DNA of 64,000 nucleotides from JBFGFX01 sp965232455 (GCA_965232455.1 OZ246981.1:4526001-4590000); one strand, 5' to 3'. Numbered from the stretch's first letter, positions 26,752 to 35,260 are shown. Translations and numbers: made by a program. Notes: generated by a model from the sequence alone, not told the origin.

Positions 26752-26773
26752 GAAGCTGACTAGCCAGATCTGG
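26752..26773. repeat. Remnant of the transposase end of a related IS481-family element
   Basis: These 22 bases match 23168-23189 inside the transposase gene at 21 positions (GAAGCTGAC, then AGCCAGATCTGG). The surrounding 26555-26751 has no gene. The match corresponds to the codons for IWLVSFLD and suggests a decayed second copy. Confidence 0.55.
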
Positions 26774-26786
26774 CCGGACGGTGAGA

Positions 26787-27305
26787 CTATGTGTTTCGCT
26801 CTTTCCAGTGGGTTTGAGTAACGAACGCCGGTTTCTTATCGGCTCTTCCACGTTCCTCAAGGCGCTCGACCAGCCACTGATACCATTCCCAGAAACTCGG
26901 GTGCGATGTGATGATGCGGGTTTCCATGACCCATTGTTCGATCACGTGCCATACCTTCAGCGCGGCACCTCCCACGAGATCGTCCATGGCATCGAGGCCG
27001 ATGACTCCCCTGTGTACGAGCAAACCCACCGTCTCGAACTTCATCCCAATTCGCATAGCGGCACATACGTGTTCTTCGCCCAGTTCGTCAAACCGGGCCT
27101 TCGAGATGCCATGCGGTAGCGCACACAGTAGCCTGTAAGCCTCGGTGAAGTCCTGATCCTCAAAAGAACGAGCGCACTCCAGGATCGATAGATCGCGCAT
27201 TTGCCGCCGATTGTGTTTGAGCTGTACCAGCCCGAACCAAATGCCGAATATCAGGGCGAGAACGCCCAGTATCTCAACAATATCTGCAAGCTTGGATAGG
27301 TTCAT
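26787..27305 (-). CDS. DUF4760-like small membrane-anchored protein
   Basis: The 172-residue protein starts at ATG 27305 (MNLSKLADIVEILGVLALIFGIWFGLVQL), a single N-terminal membrane helix. It continues with a mostly helical cytoplasmic domain containing QMRDLSILECARSFEDQDFTEAYRLL, MRIGMKFETVGLLVHRGVI and a FWEWYQWLVERLEE segment. This is the layout of DUF4760 proteins, whose function is unknown. The frame is open to 27404 without a better start. It is transcribed alone in the accessory stretch. Confidence 0.75.
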   Translation of the reverse strand: MNLSKLADIVEILGVLALIFGIWFGLVQLKHNRRQMRDLSILECARSFEDQDFTEAYRLLCALPHGISKARFDELGEEHVCAAMRIGMKFETVGLLVHRGVIGLDAMDDLVGGAALKVWHVIEQWVMETRIITSHPSFWEWYQWLVERLEERGRADKKPAFVTQTHWKERNT

Positions 27306-27749
27306 GAGGCCTCCGATGGACCAGCGAACGCCTGATTCGACTCCTGCCGCGCTCTGATGTCCCGTTTCGCGAAAATCTTGCGGCAAACGCGCATCTGCGG
27401 CCATAGGGCATACGTCCCGTCGCGCACGGTCCCGCCTGTTTTCGCGGGTGAGCTTTGTCCCGCTTGACGGTCCGCCGGGTCACGGTCCGCCGGGTCGGAC
27501 CGGCATAACGTTCTGGGCTCATGGAACAAAATCCATTCTTGACAGGGCCTGATAGCCTTAATCGCTGCATTTGGGCTCGTTTTCGACGATTAAGCGGATA
27601 CGTTTTAGGTCGGATGCAGCGCAGATCTAAAACCGCCAAAAAATGCCGTCAAAATATGCAATTAGAGGACGTATCCATGTCACCTCGTTTGACAATTTCT
27701 TGTGAAATAACGAACTACGGAGGTCCGACCCTGGAGGCCACTAGTTCGT
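27306..27749. other. 444-base region without a gene; tandem and inverted repeats
   Basis: The region contains two perfect tandem copies of ACGGTCCGCCGGGTC (27467-27481 and 27482-27496), the second followed by CGGACC so that a GGTCCG/CGGACC hairpin can form. It also holds an inverted repeat CTTAATCG (27557-27564) / CGATTAAG (27587-27594). Open frames across it lack ribosome binding sites and known domains. Confidence 0.6.
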
Positions 27750-28310
27750 TCACGCGGACAAGCCGATCAGGGTCTGTAGCGGCGTATGCGCCAGCAGCGC
27801 GTAGAAAAAGAATACGGGCGCCAAAAAATGCACCAGGCTCGGCCGTATCGCGATGATGCCCGAAATCACGATTCCAACTCCCGTCATCTTGAGCGTTTCA
27901 ATCCAACCCGAGCCGGCGACCATAACGTTCGCGATCGCGGCTGATATCAAATAGGCAAAAACAAACGCGGCGGACAAGCGAAATTCATGCCTTTCGGCTT
28001 GTTGCGTATGCGGGTCGTCAGTTGACGAAACAGGGAACGAGAATTCTGCCGCACCGTAGAGCAACGTCGTCGTAAACAGGAGATAGAAAAATACCCCGTA
28101 GCTGATCTCATCCAATCCTTGCAAGCTGAAGCCAATCCAGATGAACCAGACCAGCAGAATGGCGACGCCGCCCGACCACAATCCCGTAGTCCATCGGATT
28201 GTCGATGTACGATCTCGACGAATTGCCTTGAACAGCTTTGACAACAGTCGGGTTATCGCGAGTCCATAGACAATGGAAATTGTGACAAAAACGTACTCGT
28301 GTAGACTCAT
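27750..28310 (-). CDS. Hypothetical membrane protein with about five or six helices
   Basis: The 186-residue protein consists mainly of hydrophobic segments: EYVFVTISIVYGLAITRLLS, GLWSGGVAILLVWFIWIGFS, YGVFFYLLFTTTLLYGAAEF, LSAAFVFAYLISAAIANVMV, VGIVISGIIAIRPSLVHFLA and VFFFYALLAHT. A short basic loop (RRDRTST) lies between helices 1 and 2. I recognise no family. The start at 28310 (MSLHEYVF) is preferred; ATG 28322 is possible. It is divergent from the membrane AraC regulator gene, with about 117 bases between them. Confidence 0.75.
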   Translation of the reverse strand: MSLHEYVFVTISIVYGLAITRLLSKLFKAIRRDRTSTIRWTTGLWSGGVAILLVWFIWIGFSLQGLDEISYGVFFYLLFTTTLLYGAAEFSFPVSSTDDPHTQQAERHEFRLSAAFVFAYLISAAIANVMVAGSGWIETLKMTGVGIVISGIIAIRPSLVHFLAPVFFFYALLAHTPLQTLIGLSA

Positions 28311-28427
28311 GTTATCGACCACCCGCTGCCGTATTGCGGACTATTCTAGTCTCTCAGCGATGTGTACGTTAATTTCCTTCGCGCCTCGGCAGGTCATGCA
28401 GGCTGGTGTCGACTAGAATGTCCGTCA

Positions 28428-29480
28428 ATGACTACCTTCGGCTACGTCGCGGTTGGCGCCGCGCTGTCCCAGGCGGCTTTGACCGCCCTGCTGCTTCTGC
28501 AAGGCGGAGTGCGGGGGCTGTCGAGGAAGCTCTACGGCCTGCTGCTGTTCACGGCGTTCGGTTATCTGCTTCTACCGCTGTTTCCCGACTCCGACCACCG
28601 GTGGATTCTGATGGCGATTTCCACGCTGGTCCCGGGCGCTTTCTGGTTGTTTTCGGCGAGCCTTTTCGACGATCACTACGACCTGCCCCTGTGGCACCCG
28701 CTGCTGGTTGCGTTTACCGTCGTCATGCCGACGGTGCACGGTCTGTTCTCGCGCTTCGGGATCGAGCTTCCGGCCGGCGTCTTCGTGGACGTGCCTCAAT
28801 TGCTGGAATTCGTCATCCTCGCGCTCGCGCTGTATACGATCTTCGCCCACTGGCGTGACGACCTCGTCGTCGCCAGACGGTTTCTGCGGCTCTGGTTCTG
28901 TAGCATCACCGGGGCGTTCATCTTCACGCTAATTCTGGCGCGAGAAGTGCTGTTCACCGGCGCGGCCTGGCTCGAAAGCGCGCAGTACGTGGCGACGGCC
29001 GTGATGATGATTGGAACCAACGCGCTCCTCGTACGTTTTACACCCGGTCTGCTCGACCCCATCCGCCGTATGCGCCCGGCCGGCGCCGAGGCGGACGATA
29101 CGGCGGAGACGGCCATCGAACTCTTGGAACCGATCAATGCGCTGATCGTCGAGCAGGGTATCTACCGCGAACCGGGCATGACGATCGGCAAACTCGCGGA
29201 GCTCGTGGACATGCCCGAATACCGCTTACGCCGGCTCATCAATTCGGGGCTCGGTCACCGTAATTTCAACGACTTCCTGAACTCCTTCAGAATCCGCGAT
29301 GCCGCCCGCCGGCTGGCTGACCCCGACGAGGTGAAGGTGCCGGTGCTGACCATTGCCATGGACTCGGGTTTCCGCTCGATCAGCTCGTTCAACAAAGCGT
29401 TCAAGACGACCCACACGGTGACACCGACCGTGTTTCGCCGGCAGCAGCTCGGCGGCGAGACGCAGGATCCCCGCAAATGA
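28428..29480 (+). CDS. Membrane-anchored AraC-family regulator
   Basis: The 350-residue protein has about seven hydrophobic segments in its first ~215 residues (VAVGAALSQAALTALLLLQ, LYGLLLFTAFGYLLLPLF, MAISTLVPGAFWLFSASLF, a loop with HPLLVAFTVVMPTV, LLEFVILALALYTIF, ITGAFIFTLILA and YVATAVMMIGTNALLV). An AraC helix-turn-helix follows (~residues 245-345): MTIGKLAELVDMPEYRLRRLINSGLGHRNFNDFLN and VLTIAMDSGFRSISSFNKAFKTTHTVTPTVFRR. It would sense a signal in or across the inner membrane. It sits just upstream and in the same direction as the cytochrome/beta-helix operon, which makes that operon its likely target. Confidence 0.88.
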   Translation: MTTFGYVAVGAALSQAALTALLLLQGGVRGLSRKLYGLLLFTAFGYLLLPLFPDSDHRWILMAISTLVPGAFWLFSASLFDDHYDLPLWHPLLVAFTVVMPTVHGLFSRFGIELPAGVFVDVPQLLEFVILALALYTIFAHWRDDLVVARRFLRLWFCSITGAFIFTLILAREVLFTGAAWLESAQYVATAVMMIGTNALLVRFTPGLLDPIRRMRPAGAEADDTAETAIELLEPINALIVEQGIYREPGMTIGKLAELVDMPEYRLRRLINSGLGHRNFNDFLNSFRIRDAARRLADPDEVKVPVLTIAMDSGFRSISSFNKAFKTTHTVTPTVFRRQQLGGETQDPRK

Positions 29481-29489
29481 GCGACGGTT

Positions 29490-29516
29490 TCTTGCGGATT
29501 CTCAAAATCCGCAAGA
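29490..29516 (+). promoter_or_regulatory. Perfect 11-bp inverted repeat upstream of the cytochrome operon
   Basis: TCTTGCGGATT (29490-29500) pairs with AATCCGCAAGA (29506-29516) across CTCAA. It begins 10 bases after the AraC stop codon and ends 73 bases before the cytochrome start. No T-run follows, so it is either an unusual terminator or, more interestingly, an operator. Confidence 0.6.
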
Positions 29517-29589
29517 GATAGACGCTCTCCAGTCGCAGAATATCCGCCTGTACCGCTAGCGAAGCTGCGCGCCGAGGGGGGACGCCTGC

Positions 29590-30246
29590 GTGAGGACCAG
29601 AACCGGACTCGTTTTTGCCGGGCTGCTGTTGGGAGCGCTGTGCGCCTGCGGAAAGCGCGCCGCGGAGCTCGATCTGGCTGCCGTCGACGCCGCAACCGGG
29701 GCGTATAAACCCTGCGCTGCCTGTCACGGCGTAAACGGCGAGGGCAACGCGGCGTTGAACGCGCCGGCCCTCGTCAATCTCGACGAGTGGTACCTGAAAC
29801 GGCAGCTGCGCAATTTCGGCGCCGGCATCCGCGGCACTCATGCCGACGATCTGCACGGTCAGGCGATGGCCGCACAATCCGCGGCGCTGACCGACGACGC
29901 GCAGGTCACCGCCATCGCGGCGCAAATCGACGCGTTCCCCGATACCGCGCCGGACAAGACCGTGGACGGCGACGTAGGCAACGGCCGGGACCACTACAAC
30001 ATGACCTGCGGCGCCTGCCACGGCGCCAAGGGTATCGGCAACAAGATCCTCGACGCGCCGTCGCTGCGCGGTGTCGACGACTGGTACCTCGCGCGCCAGT
30101 ACGAGAATTTCCGCAGCGGCGTCCGCGGCACGCACGCCGACGATCACTTCGGTCGGCAGATGCAGCGCATGGGCCACGTTCTCGAACCGGGCGACGACGT
30201 CAACGACGTCGTCGCCTACCTCACGTCTCTCGGGATCGATGACTAG
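29590..30246 (+). CDS. Diheme cytochrome c lipoprotein
   Basis: The 218-residue protein has a lipoprotein signal (GLVFAGLLLGALCAC) and two c-type cytochrome domains with CAACH (Cys42, Cys45, His46) and CGACH (Cys140, Cys143, His144). Each domain continues with a similar segment: APALVNLDEWYLKRQLRNFGAGIRG in the first and APSLRGVDDWYLARQYENFRSGVRG in the second. The two halves are therefore a duplication of the cytochrome c4-like type. The start is GTG after GAGGGGGG. It should be an electron carrier at the periplasmic face. It is the first gene of the operon and its stop overlaps the start of the peroxidase gene. Confidence 0.93.
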   Translation: MRTRTGLVFAGLLLGALCACGKRAAELDLAAVDAATGAYKPCAACHGVNGEGNAALNAPALVNLDEWYLKRQLRNFGAGIRGTHADDLHGQAMAAQSAALTDDAQVTAIAAQIDAFPDTAPDKTVDGDVGNGRDHYNMTCGACHGAKGIGNKILDAPSLRGVDDWYLARQYENFRSGVRGTHADDHFGRQMQRMGHVLEPGDDVNDVVAYLTSLGIDD

Positions 30247-31423
30247 GCTCATATTCATCACGGCCTTGTTGTCGATCGGCGCCCTTGTGGCAGAGACGCA
30301 GGCGGGAGGCGATCCGATCGTCCTCAGCGACCGCTGCCCCGCCGGCTTCATTCCCGACGACGGCAACCGCTGCATGCTGAACAGTCTCTACCGCGAGTAT
30401 CCGTCGCTGCGGAATCGCGGCATGGGCGGGCTGAAGATCGGTCTCGCGTCCGTGCGCGACGGGTTCACGCCGCAGCAGATCGACCTCGGGCGGTATCTGT
30501 TCTTCGACCCGATACTGTCCGGCGACGGATCCACGTCGTGTGCGAGCTGCCACGATCCGGCCCTGTCGTTCACCGACGGCCGCGCGCGCAGCATCGGCGT
30601 AACCGGCCGGGAGCTCACGCGGTCCGCGCCCAGCCTGTGGAACGTCGGCCTGCAGGAACGTTTTTTCTGGGACGGCCGCGCCGACACGCTCGAAGCGCAG
30701 ATGCAGGGCCCGCTCTACGACGAACTCGAGATGGGCAACACGCCGCGGCAGCTGCTGGACAGTATCAACGGCAACGCGGAGTACCGGCGGCTGTTCGCGG
30801 CGGCGTTTCCCGGGCAGGCCGGGGTCACGCTCGAGCAGATCTACACGGCCATCGCCGCGTTCGAGGCGTCGCTCGTGTCGCTCAATTCGCGCTACGACTA
30901 TTATGCGCACGGCGTGCACGAGGCGCTCAGCGACGCCGAAATCGAAGGGTTGAACGTGTTCCGTTCGTTTGTCGCCCGCTGCGCGGAGTGCCATACGCCG
31001 CCGCTGTTCACGAACCAGCAGATTGCCGTCATCGGCACGCCGGAGCCCGACGGCCTGCCGTTCGACTCCGGCCGCGCGGCCGTGACCGGAGACCCGACCC
31101 AGCGGGGCGGGTTCAAGGTGCCGACGCTGCGCAACATCGTGAAGACCGCGCCGTACATGCATTCGGGGCGCTTCGCCAGCTTGCGGGATGCCGTCGCGTT
31201 TTATACGCAGGGCCGAGGCCACGCGGTGCCCGAGGGCGAACAGCTCCGCATCCACTGGCACATCTGGGAACCCGACCTGACCGACGACGAGCTGGACCGG
31301 CTCGTCGACTTCCTGGGTGCACTGTCCGACGAAAGCTACAGGCCAGCGACGCCAGCGCAACTGCCTTCGGGGTTGCCGCTGGTGCATCGCAGGCAGCTAC
31401 GGGCCAAGGAGCAACACCGATGA
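30239..31423 (+). CDS. Diheme cytochrome c peroxidase / MauG-family protein
   Basis: The 394-residue exported protein has a signal peptide (TRLIFITALLSIGALVAETQA) and two heme c sites, CASCH (Cys101, Cys104, His105) and CAECH (Cys248, Cys251, His252). Around them are family patterns: LGRYLFFDPILS, FTDGRARS, APSLWNVGLQERFFWDGRA, FKVPTLRNIVKTAPYMHSGRF and LVDFLGAL. Family members reduce peroxide or, like MauG and MbnH, oxidise residues of a partner protein. The start ATG 30239 overlaps the upstream cytochrome gene by 8 bases, and the stop overlaps the beta-helix gene. Which of the two roles applies cannot be read from sequence. Confidence 0.92.
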   Translation: MTRLIFITALLSIGALVAETQAGGDPIVLSDRCPAGFIPDDGNRCMLNSLYREYPSLRNRGMGGLKIGLASVRDGFTPQQIDLGRYLFFDPILSGDGSTSCASCHDPALSFTDGRARSIGVTGRELTRSAPSLWNVGLQERFFWDGRADTLEAQMQGPLYDELEMGNTPRQLLDSINGNAEYRRLFAAAFPGQAGVTLEQIYTAIAAFEASLVSLNSRYDYYAHGVHEALSDAEIEGLNVFRSFVARCAECHTPPLFTNQQIAVIGTPEPDGLPFDSGRAAVTGDPTQRGGFKVPTLRNIVKTAPYMHSGRFASLRDAVAFYTQGRGHAVPEGEQLRIHWHIWEPDLTDDELDRLVDFLGALSDESYRPATPAQLPSGLPLVHRRQLRAKEQHR

Positions 31424-32826
31424 CGATAAAAAGAGTATTGGGAAAAACCTTGGCGCTCGCGTTCGCCAGTCTTGCGGCGACGACGGCGGCGGCCGCCACG
31501 ATCGAGGTCCGCGACGGTGAAAGCATACAGGACGCGATCAACGAGGCGGAGCCGGGTGACACGGTGCTCGTCTATCCGGGCACCTACGCCGAGAGCGTCT
31601 ACATCGACAAGGACCGCATCACGCTGCGCGGCGTCGTCGAGGAAAACGAGTGGCCGCTGCTCGACGGCGAGAAGGTGCTAAACGACGCCGTGCTCTACTC
31701 CGGCAACGACATCACGATCGAGTGGCTGAAGTTTGTCGACTACAAGGGCAACGCGATCATGGGCCAGGCCGGAAATAACTTCCGGATCCGCTACAACTGG
31801 ATCGTCGACACCGGCGTCTACGGCATCTTCCCGCAGTACGGTCAAAACGGGCTCATCGAATACAACAAGCTGAGCCTGATCGAGGACGCGGCCATCTACG
31901 TCGGCATGTGCGACAACGTCGACGTACGCCACAACGAGGTCTTCGACTCCGTCGCCGGCATCGAGATCGAGAACAGCCGCCACGCGATCGTCGAGAACAA
32001 CTACGTGCGCGACAATACCGGCGGCATCCTCGCGTTCATCACGCCCGGCCTGCCGATCAAGACGACGTATGACGTCATCATCCGCAACAACTTCGTCGTC
32101 AACAACAACACGCCGAATTTCGGTGCGGAAGGCTCGATCGTGTCGGGCATCCCGGCCGGCACCGGCATCCTGATCATGGCCGCCGACGACGTGCGCATCG
32201 AGGGCAACATCATCACCGGTAACAACACGGCCGGCATCATCGTCACCGATCTCTCTTACGCCGCGAACGTCGCCAACGATCCCGAGTCGGAGCCGAACCC
32301 CGATCGCGTGGCGGTGCTGGACAACTTCATGGACGACAACGGCAACGACGCCGCCGGCGAGGTCAAGGCGCTGATGCTCGCGAAAACGTTGTCCACCCGC
32401 GGACCGGACGTGATCGCGGCCGGCGGCGGCGAGGACAGCGACAACTGCATCAACCACATCGGCCGCTACCGCACGGCCGGGCTCGACGAATGGGGCGCCT
32501 GCGACATCGAGACGACGGCCGATATCACAACCTACCTGCTGCCCGACGGCGCGCCGCCGCGCAGCACGGACGGCGACAACAAGGCCGAGCTGCTGTACCG
32601 CGGTATCTGTGCGGGCTGTCACGGATACGACGTGCGCATGGTCGGGCCGGCCACCGTGACCCTCCAGGCTCTCTACCACGACGATGCGCAGGGCCTCGCG
32701 GACTATCTCGCCGATCCGGTCAGGAAACGCCCGGACTATCCCGAGATGCCGCCGCAGGGTCACCTGTCCGCGGAGCTGAGGCTCGCCGTCGCGGAATACC
32801 TGCTGGGGGTGGGCAAGTCGCAATAA
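31420..32826 (+). CDS. Parallel beta-helix protein fused to a C-terminal cytochrome c domain
   Basis: The 468-residue exported protein has a signal peptide (GKTLALAFASLAATTAAAA), then EVRDGESIQDAINEAEPGDTVLVYPGTY, the typical start of a NosD/pectate-lyase-like parallel beta-helix. Eight to ten coils with NN-stacking patterns follow (FRIRYNWIVDTGVYGIF, VDVRHNEVFDSVAGIEI, AIVENNYVRDNTGGIL, VRIEGNIITGNNTAGIIV) up to ~residue 320. The last ~80 residues form a monoheme cytochrome c with CAGCH (Cys397, Cys400, His401), a Met ligand candidate (YPEMPPQGHL) and a closing VAEYLLGVG helix. The start overlaps the MauG-like gene (ATGA). No polysaccharide-lyase catalytic residues are obvious. Confidence 0.9.
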   Translation: MTIKRVLGKTLALAFASLAATTAAAATIEVRDGESIQDAINEAEPGDTVLVYPGTYAESVYIDKDRITLRGVVEENEWPLLDGEKVLNDAVLYSGNDITIEWLKFVDYKGNAIMGQAGNNFRIRYNWIVDTGVYGIFPQYGQNGLIEYNKLSLIEDAAIYVGMCDNVDVRHNEVFDSVAGIEIENSRHAIVENNYVRDNTGGILAFITPGLPIKTTYDVIIRNNFVVNNNTPNFGAEGSIVSGIPAGTGILIMAADDVRIEGNIITGNNTAGIIVTDLSYAANVANDPESEPNPDRVAVLDNFMDDNGNDAAGEVKALMLAKTLSTRGPDVIAAGGGEDSDNCINHIGRYRTAGLDEWGACDIETTADITTYLLPDGAPPRSTDGDNKAELLYRGICAGCHGYDVRMVGPATVTLQALYHDDAQGLADYLADPVRKRPDYPEMPPQGHLSAELRLAVAEYLLGVGKSQ

Positions 32827-32845
32827 CAGTATTGGGGGGTGGACC

Positions 32846-35260
32846 ATGAACGACCTGGACAAATTCCTGGGCGCCGGACTGACGGCCCTGACTCTGACCG
32901 CCGCCGTTTGTACGCCGCTGACCGCAGTTGCGCAGACGGCCGCCGACACGTCCATCGGCGAGATCATCGTCACCGCGCAAAAGCGCGAGCAAGCCTTTCT
33001 CTCCGTGCCGGTCACCGTCAACGTGTTCTCGGCCACGGACATCGAGAAGACCGGCGCGCTGAACCTCGCCGAAATCGAAGACTACGTCCCCGGCCTCGAA
33101 GTTGGGGACGGCACGACCCAGGCGCCAATCTCGATCCGCGGCGTGTCGAGCGTCAACATCAGCACGGGCGGCGATCCGTCGGTCGCGACCTTCTACGACG
33201 ACGTCTACCTCCCTCGTGCTGCGCTGCAGATGTCGTTTTCCGACCTGGCACGCGTCGAAGTGCTCAAAGGACCGCAGGGTACGCTCTACGGCCGCAATGC
33301 GGCGGCAGGGGTGGTCAACATGGTGCCGAACCAGCCTGCGGCGGAAAACGAGGGCTTCGTGCACGCGCGGGTAGGCAACCACTCCCTGTTCCGGATCGAG
33401 GGAATGGGCAACCTTGCGCTGAGCGACAGGTTCATGGTGCGCGCCAACGTGCTGAGCAACCGGCGCGACGGCTACCTGACGAACGTCATTGGCGGCGCCG
33501 ACCCGGGCACGCAGGACAACCTCGTCTTCCGCCTGGCGGCGCTGTGGGCCGTTTCCGACAGCACGGACCTGCAACTGTCCTACGACTACGACGAGGTTGA
33601 CAACGCGCCGCGGGGCGCGGTCGGCGTGAACCCCTGGTCGGAATGCCCGACCGACCCGTTCTGCGGGCGCGTCCGCAACGACGTCATCGACGGCAGCGAA
33701 GGCCGCGATATGTATGCCACGACGGCCAAGCTGATGCACGACTTCAACGACGACTGGTCGGCCAGGTTCATCGCGAGCTATCGCACGTTCGAGGTCGTCA
33801 ACCGCCAGGACGAGGACGGCACCGCCGAGTTCGACCGCTACCTGGACACCGACAACATCGAAGACTCCGATATCCAGTACAACGAGCTGCAGTTCAACTT
33901 CAGCGGGGACCGCTTCGATCTGGTGTTCGGCGCCAACTACAGCAAGGAGAACACGAGCCAGGACATCCCGGTGAACACGAACGCGGATTCGGCGATGCGG
34001 GCCGTCACCGCCGGTCTCGCCGATGCGTTCGGCGCGCCGCTCGACCACATCTGGAACCCCGAAGAGATGGCGTTCCTGATGTCGGTGCTGACGATGCAGC
34101 CGGTCACGCCGGACGACGTCATCGCGACCGGCGATTTTTTCTACGACGTGCTCGATGCGAACGTCCCCGGCACACCGGTCGTCGGCCCGTCCTTCGCCGG
34201 CAGCAGCTGGAGCGAAATCTATTTCAACGAGGGCGACTTTACGAACTGGGGGCTGTACGGTGACGTCGATTTTCGCCTGAACGACCGGTGGAACTTCCTG
34301 TTCGGCCTTCGCTACAGCAACGACGACAAGACATTCTCGTGGCGCAATCCGCCGAACACGCTGAATGCGCTGCGGCCTGGTACGGACGATATCGTTTTCC
34401 TCCAGATACCCGGATACGAGCAAGCGCGCACGGGGACCCTGACGGCTTCCAACAGCTGGAACCGGGTCACCGGCCGCGCGGTCGCGAACTACCGGATCAG
34501 CGATTCGGCGCTGACCTTCCTGTCGTACTCGACGGGTTACAAGTCGGGCGGCTACGATTCGCTCGACGTAACCACGTCGGACAACCCGCTGCGCCCCGAA
34601 GAATCGACGAACATCGAGTGGGGCATCCGCGGCAACTTCTTCGACAATCGCCTGCGTACCGAATTTGCGGTCTTCAACCTGGAACTGGACGGCCGCCAGC
34701 GGTCGGTCGATACGCGCCCGCCGGGACAGCCGAGCGCAATCCCGCGCGTCATCAACGGCGACCAGACGTTTACCGGCGCGGAGATCATTCTCAACTGGTT
34801 CGTCACCGACACGCTGCAGCTCGGTATGCTGACGACCTGGCGCGAGGTCGAATCGAAGTGGGAACCGTTCTACAACGCCGTCGGCGAGCTCGTGACGGAG
34901 ACGTCCTCGGACACGGCGGACATGGATTACACGGTGCTAGTGGACTGGTTCCCGCCGGCGCCGGCGGGCTCGTTCGGCATCCGGCTCGAATACGTGTTCA
35001 ACGAGAACACCGACGAATTCGATCCCGGCGTCGTCGATCCGACCCTGCCGGGGTTCGGCGAGGACCGCAATCTGCTCAACGCCCGGGTCGCATGGTTCAG
35101 CAGCGACGAAGCCTGGACCGTGGCGCTGTGGGGCAAAAACCTGCTCGACGACGAGGTCACGTCACGGATCAACGATATCTCGACGGCGTCTTTCGGCACG
35201 CCGTTCGTCTCGGTTGATCCGCCGTTGACCTGGGGCATGGAGCTCGGGTACCGCTTCTAA
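32846..35260 (+). CDS. TonB-dependent outer-membrane receptor of the cytochrome operon
   Basis: The 804-residue protein has a signal peptide (cleaved near AVAQ), a TonB-box-like GEIIVTAQKRE and a plug with VPVTVNVFSATDIEKTG, ISIRGVSSVN and ARVEVLKGPQGTLYGRNAAAGVVNM. The large barrel has typical turns (FLSYSTGYKSGGYD, RPEESTNIEWGIRG) and ends in MELGYRF with a terminal Phe. GGGGGG lies in ribosome-binding position. It follows the beta-helix gene by 19 bases and is the last gene of the operon. It may import the product that the cytochromes act on, or deliver the substrate. The substrate is unknown. Confidence 0.93.
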   Translation: MNDLDKFLGAGLTALTLTAAVCTPLTAVAQTAADTSIGEIIVTAQKREQAFLSVPVTVNVFSATDIEKTGALNLAEIEDYVPGLEVGDGTTQAPISIRGVSSVNISTGGDPSVATFYDDVYLPRAALQMSFSDLARVEVLKGPQGTLYGRNAAAGVVNMVPNQPAAENEGFVHARVGNHSLFRIEGMGNLALSDRFMVRANVLSNRRDGYLTNVIGGADPGTQDNLVFRLAALWAVSDSTDLQLSYDYDEVDNAPRGAVGVNPWSECPTDPFCGRVRNDVIDGSEGRDMYATTAKLMHDFNDDWSARFIASYRTFEVVNRQDEDGTAEFDRYLDTDNIEDSDIQYNELQFNFSGDRFDLVFGANYSKENTSQDIPVNTNADSAMRAVTAGLADAFGAPLDHIWNPEEMAFLMSVLTMQPVTPDDVIATGDFFYDVLDANVPGTPVVGPSFAGSSWSEIYFNEGDFTNWGLYGDVDFRLNDRWNFLFGLRYSNDDKTFSWRNPPNTLNALRPGTDDIVFLQIPGYEQARTGTLTASNSWNRVTGRAVANYRISDSALTFLSYSTGYKSGGYDSLDVTTSDNPLRPEESTNIEWGIRGNFFDNRLRTEFAVFNLELDGRQRSVDTRPPGQPSAIPRVINGDQTFTGAEIILNWFVTDTLQLGMLTTWREVESKWEPFYNAVGELVTETSSDTADMDYTVLVDWFPPAPAGSFGIRLEYVFNENTDEFDPGVVDPTLPGFGEDRNLLNARVAWFSSDEAWTVALWGKNLLDDEVTSRINDISTASFGTPFVSVDPPLTWGMELGYRF

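Noticed and set aside
27557..27594. CTTAATCG/CGATTAAG inverted repeat as an operator or element end
   Set aside because: Arms are only 8 bp with a 22-base loop and no gene nearby in a fitting position; it is only mentioned as part of the gene-free region.
27521..27856. 111-codon frame on the plus strand
   Set aside because: It crosses the repeat region and runs antisense into the membrane protein gene without any domain or ribosome binding site.
30538..31419. N-terminal extension of the beta-helix gene
   Set aside because: This part is the peroxidase gene read in another frame. The signal peptide starts at 31420.
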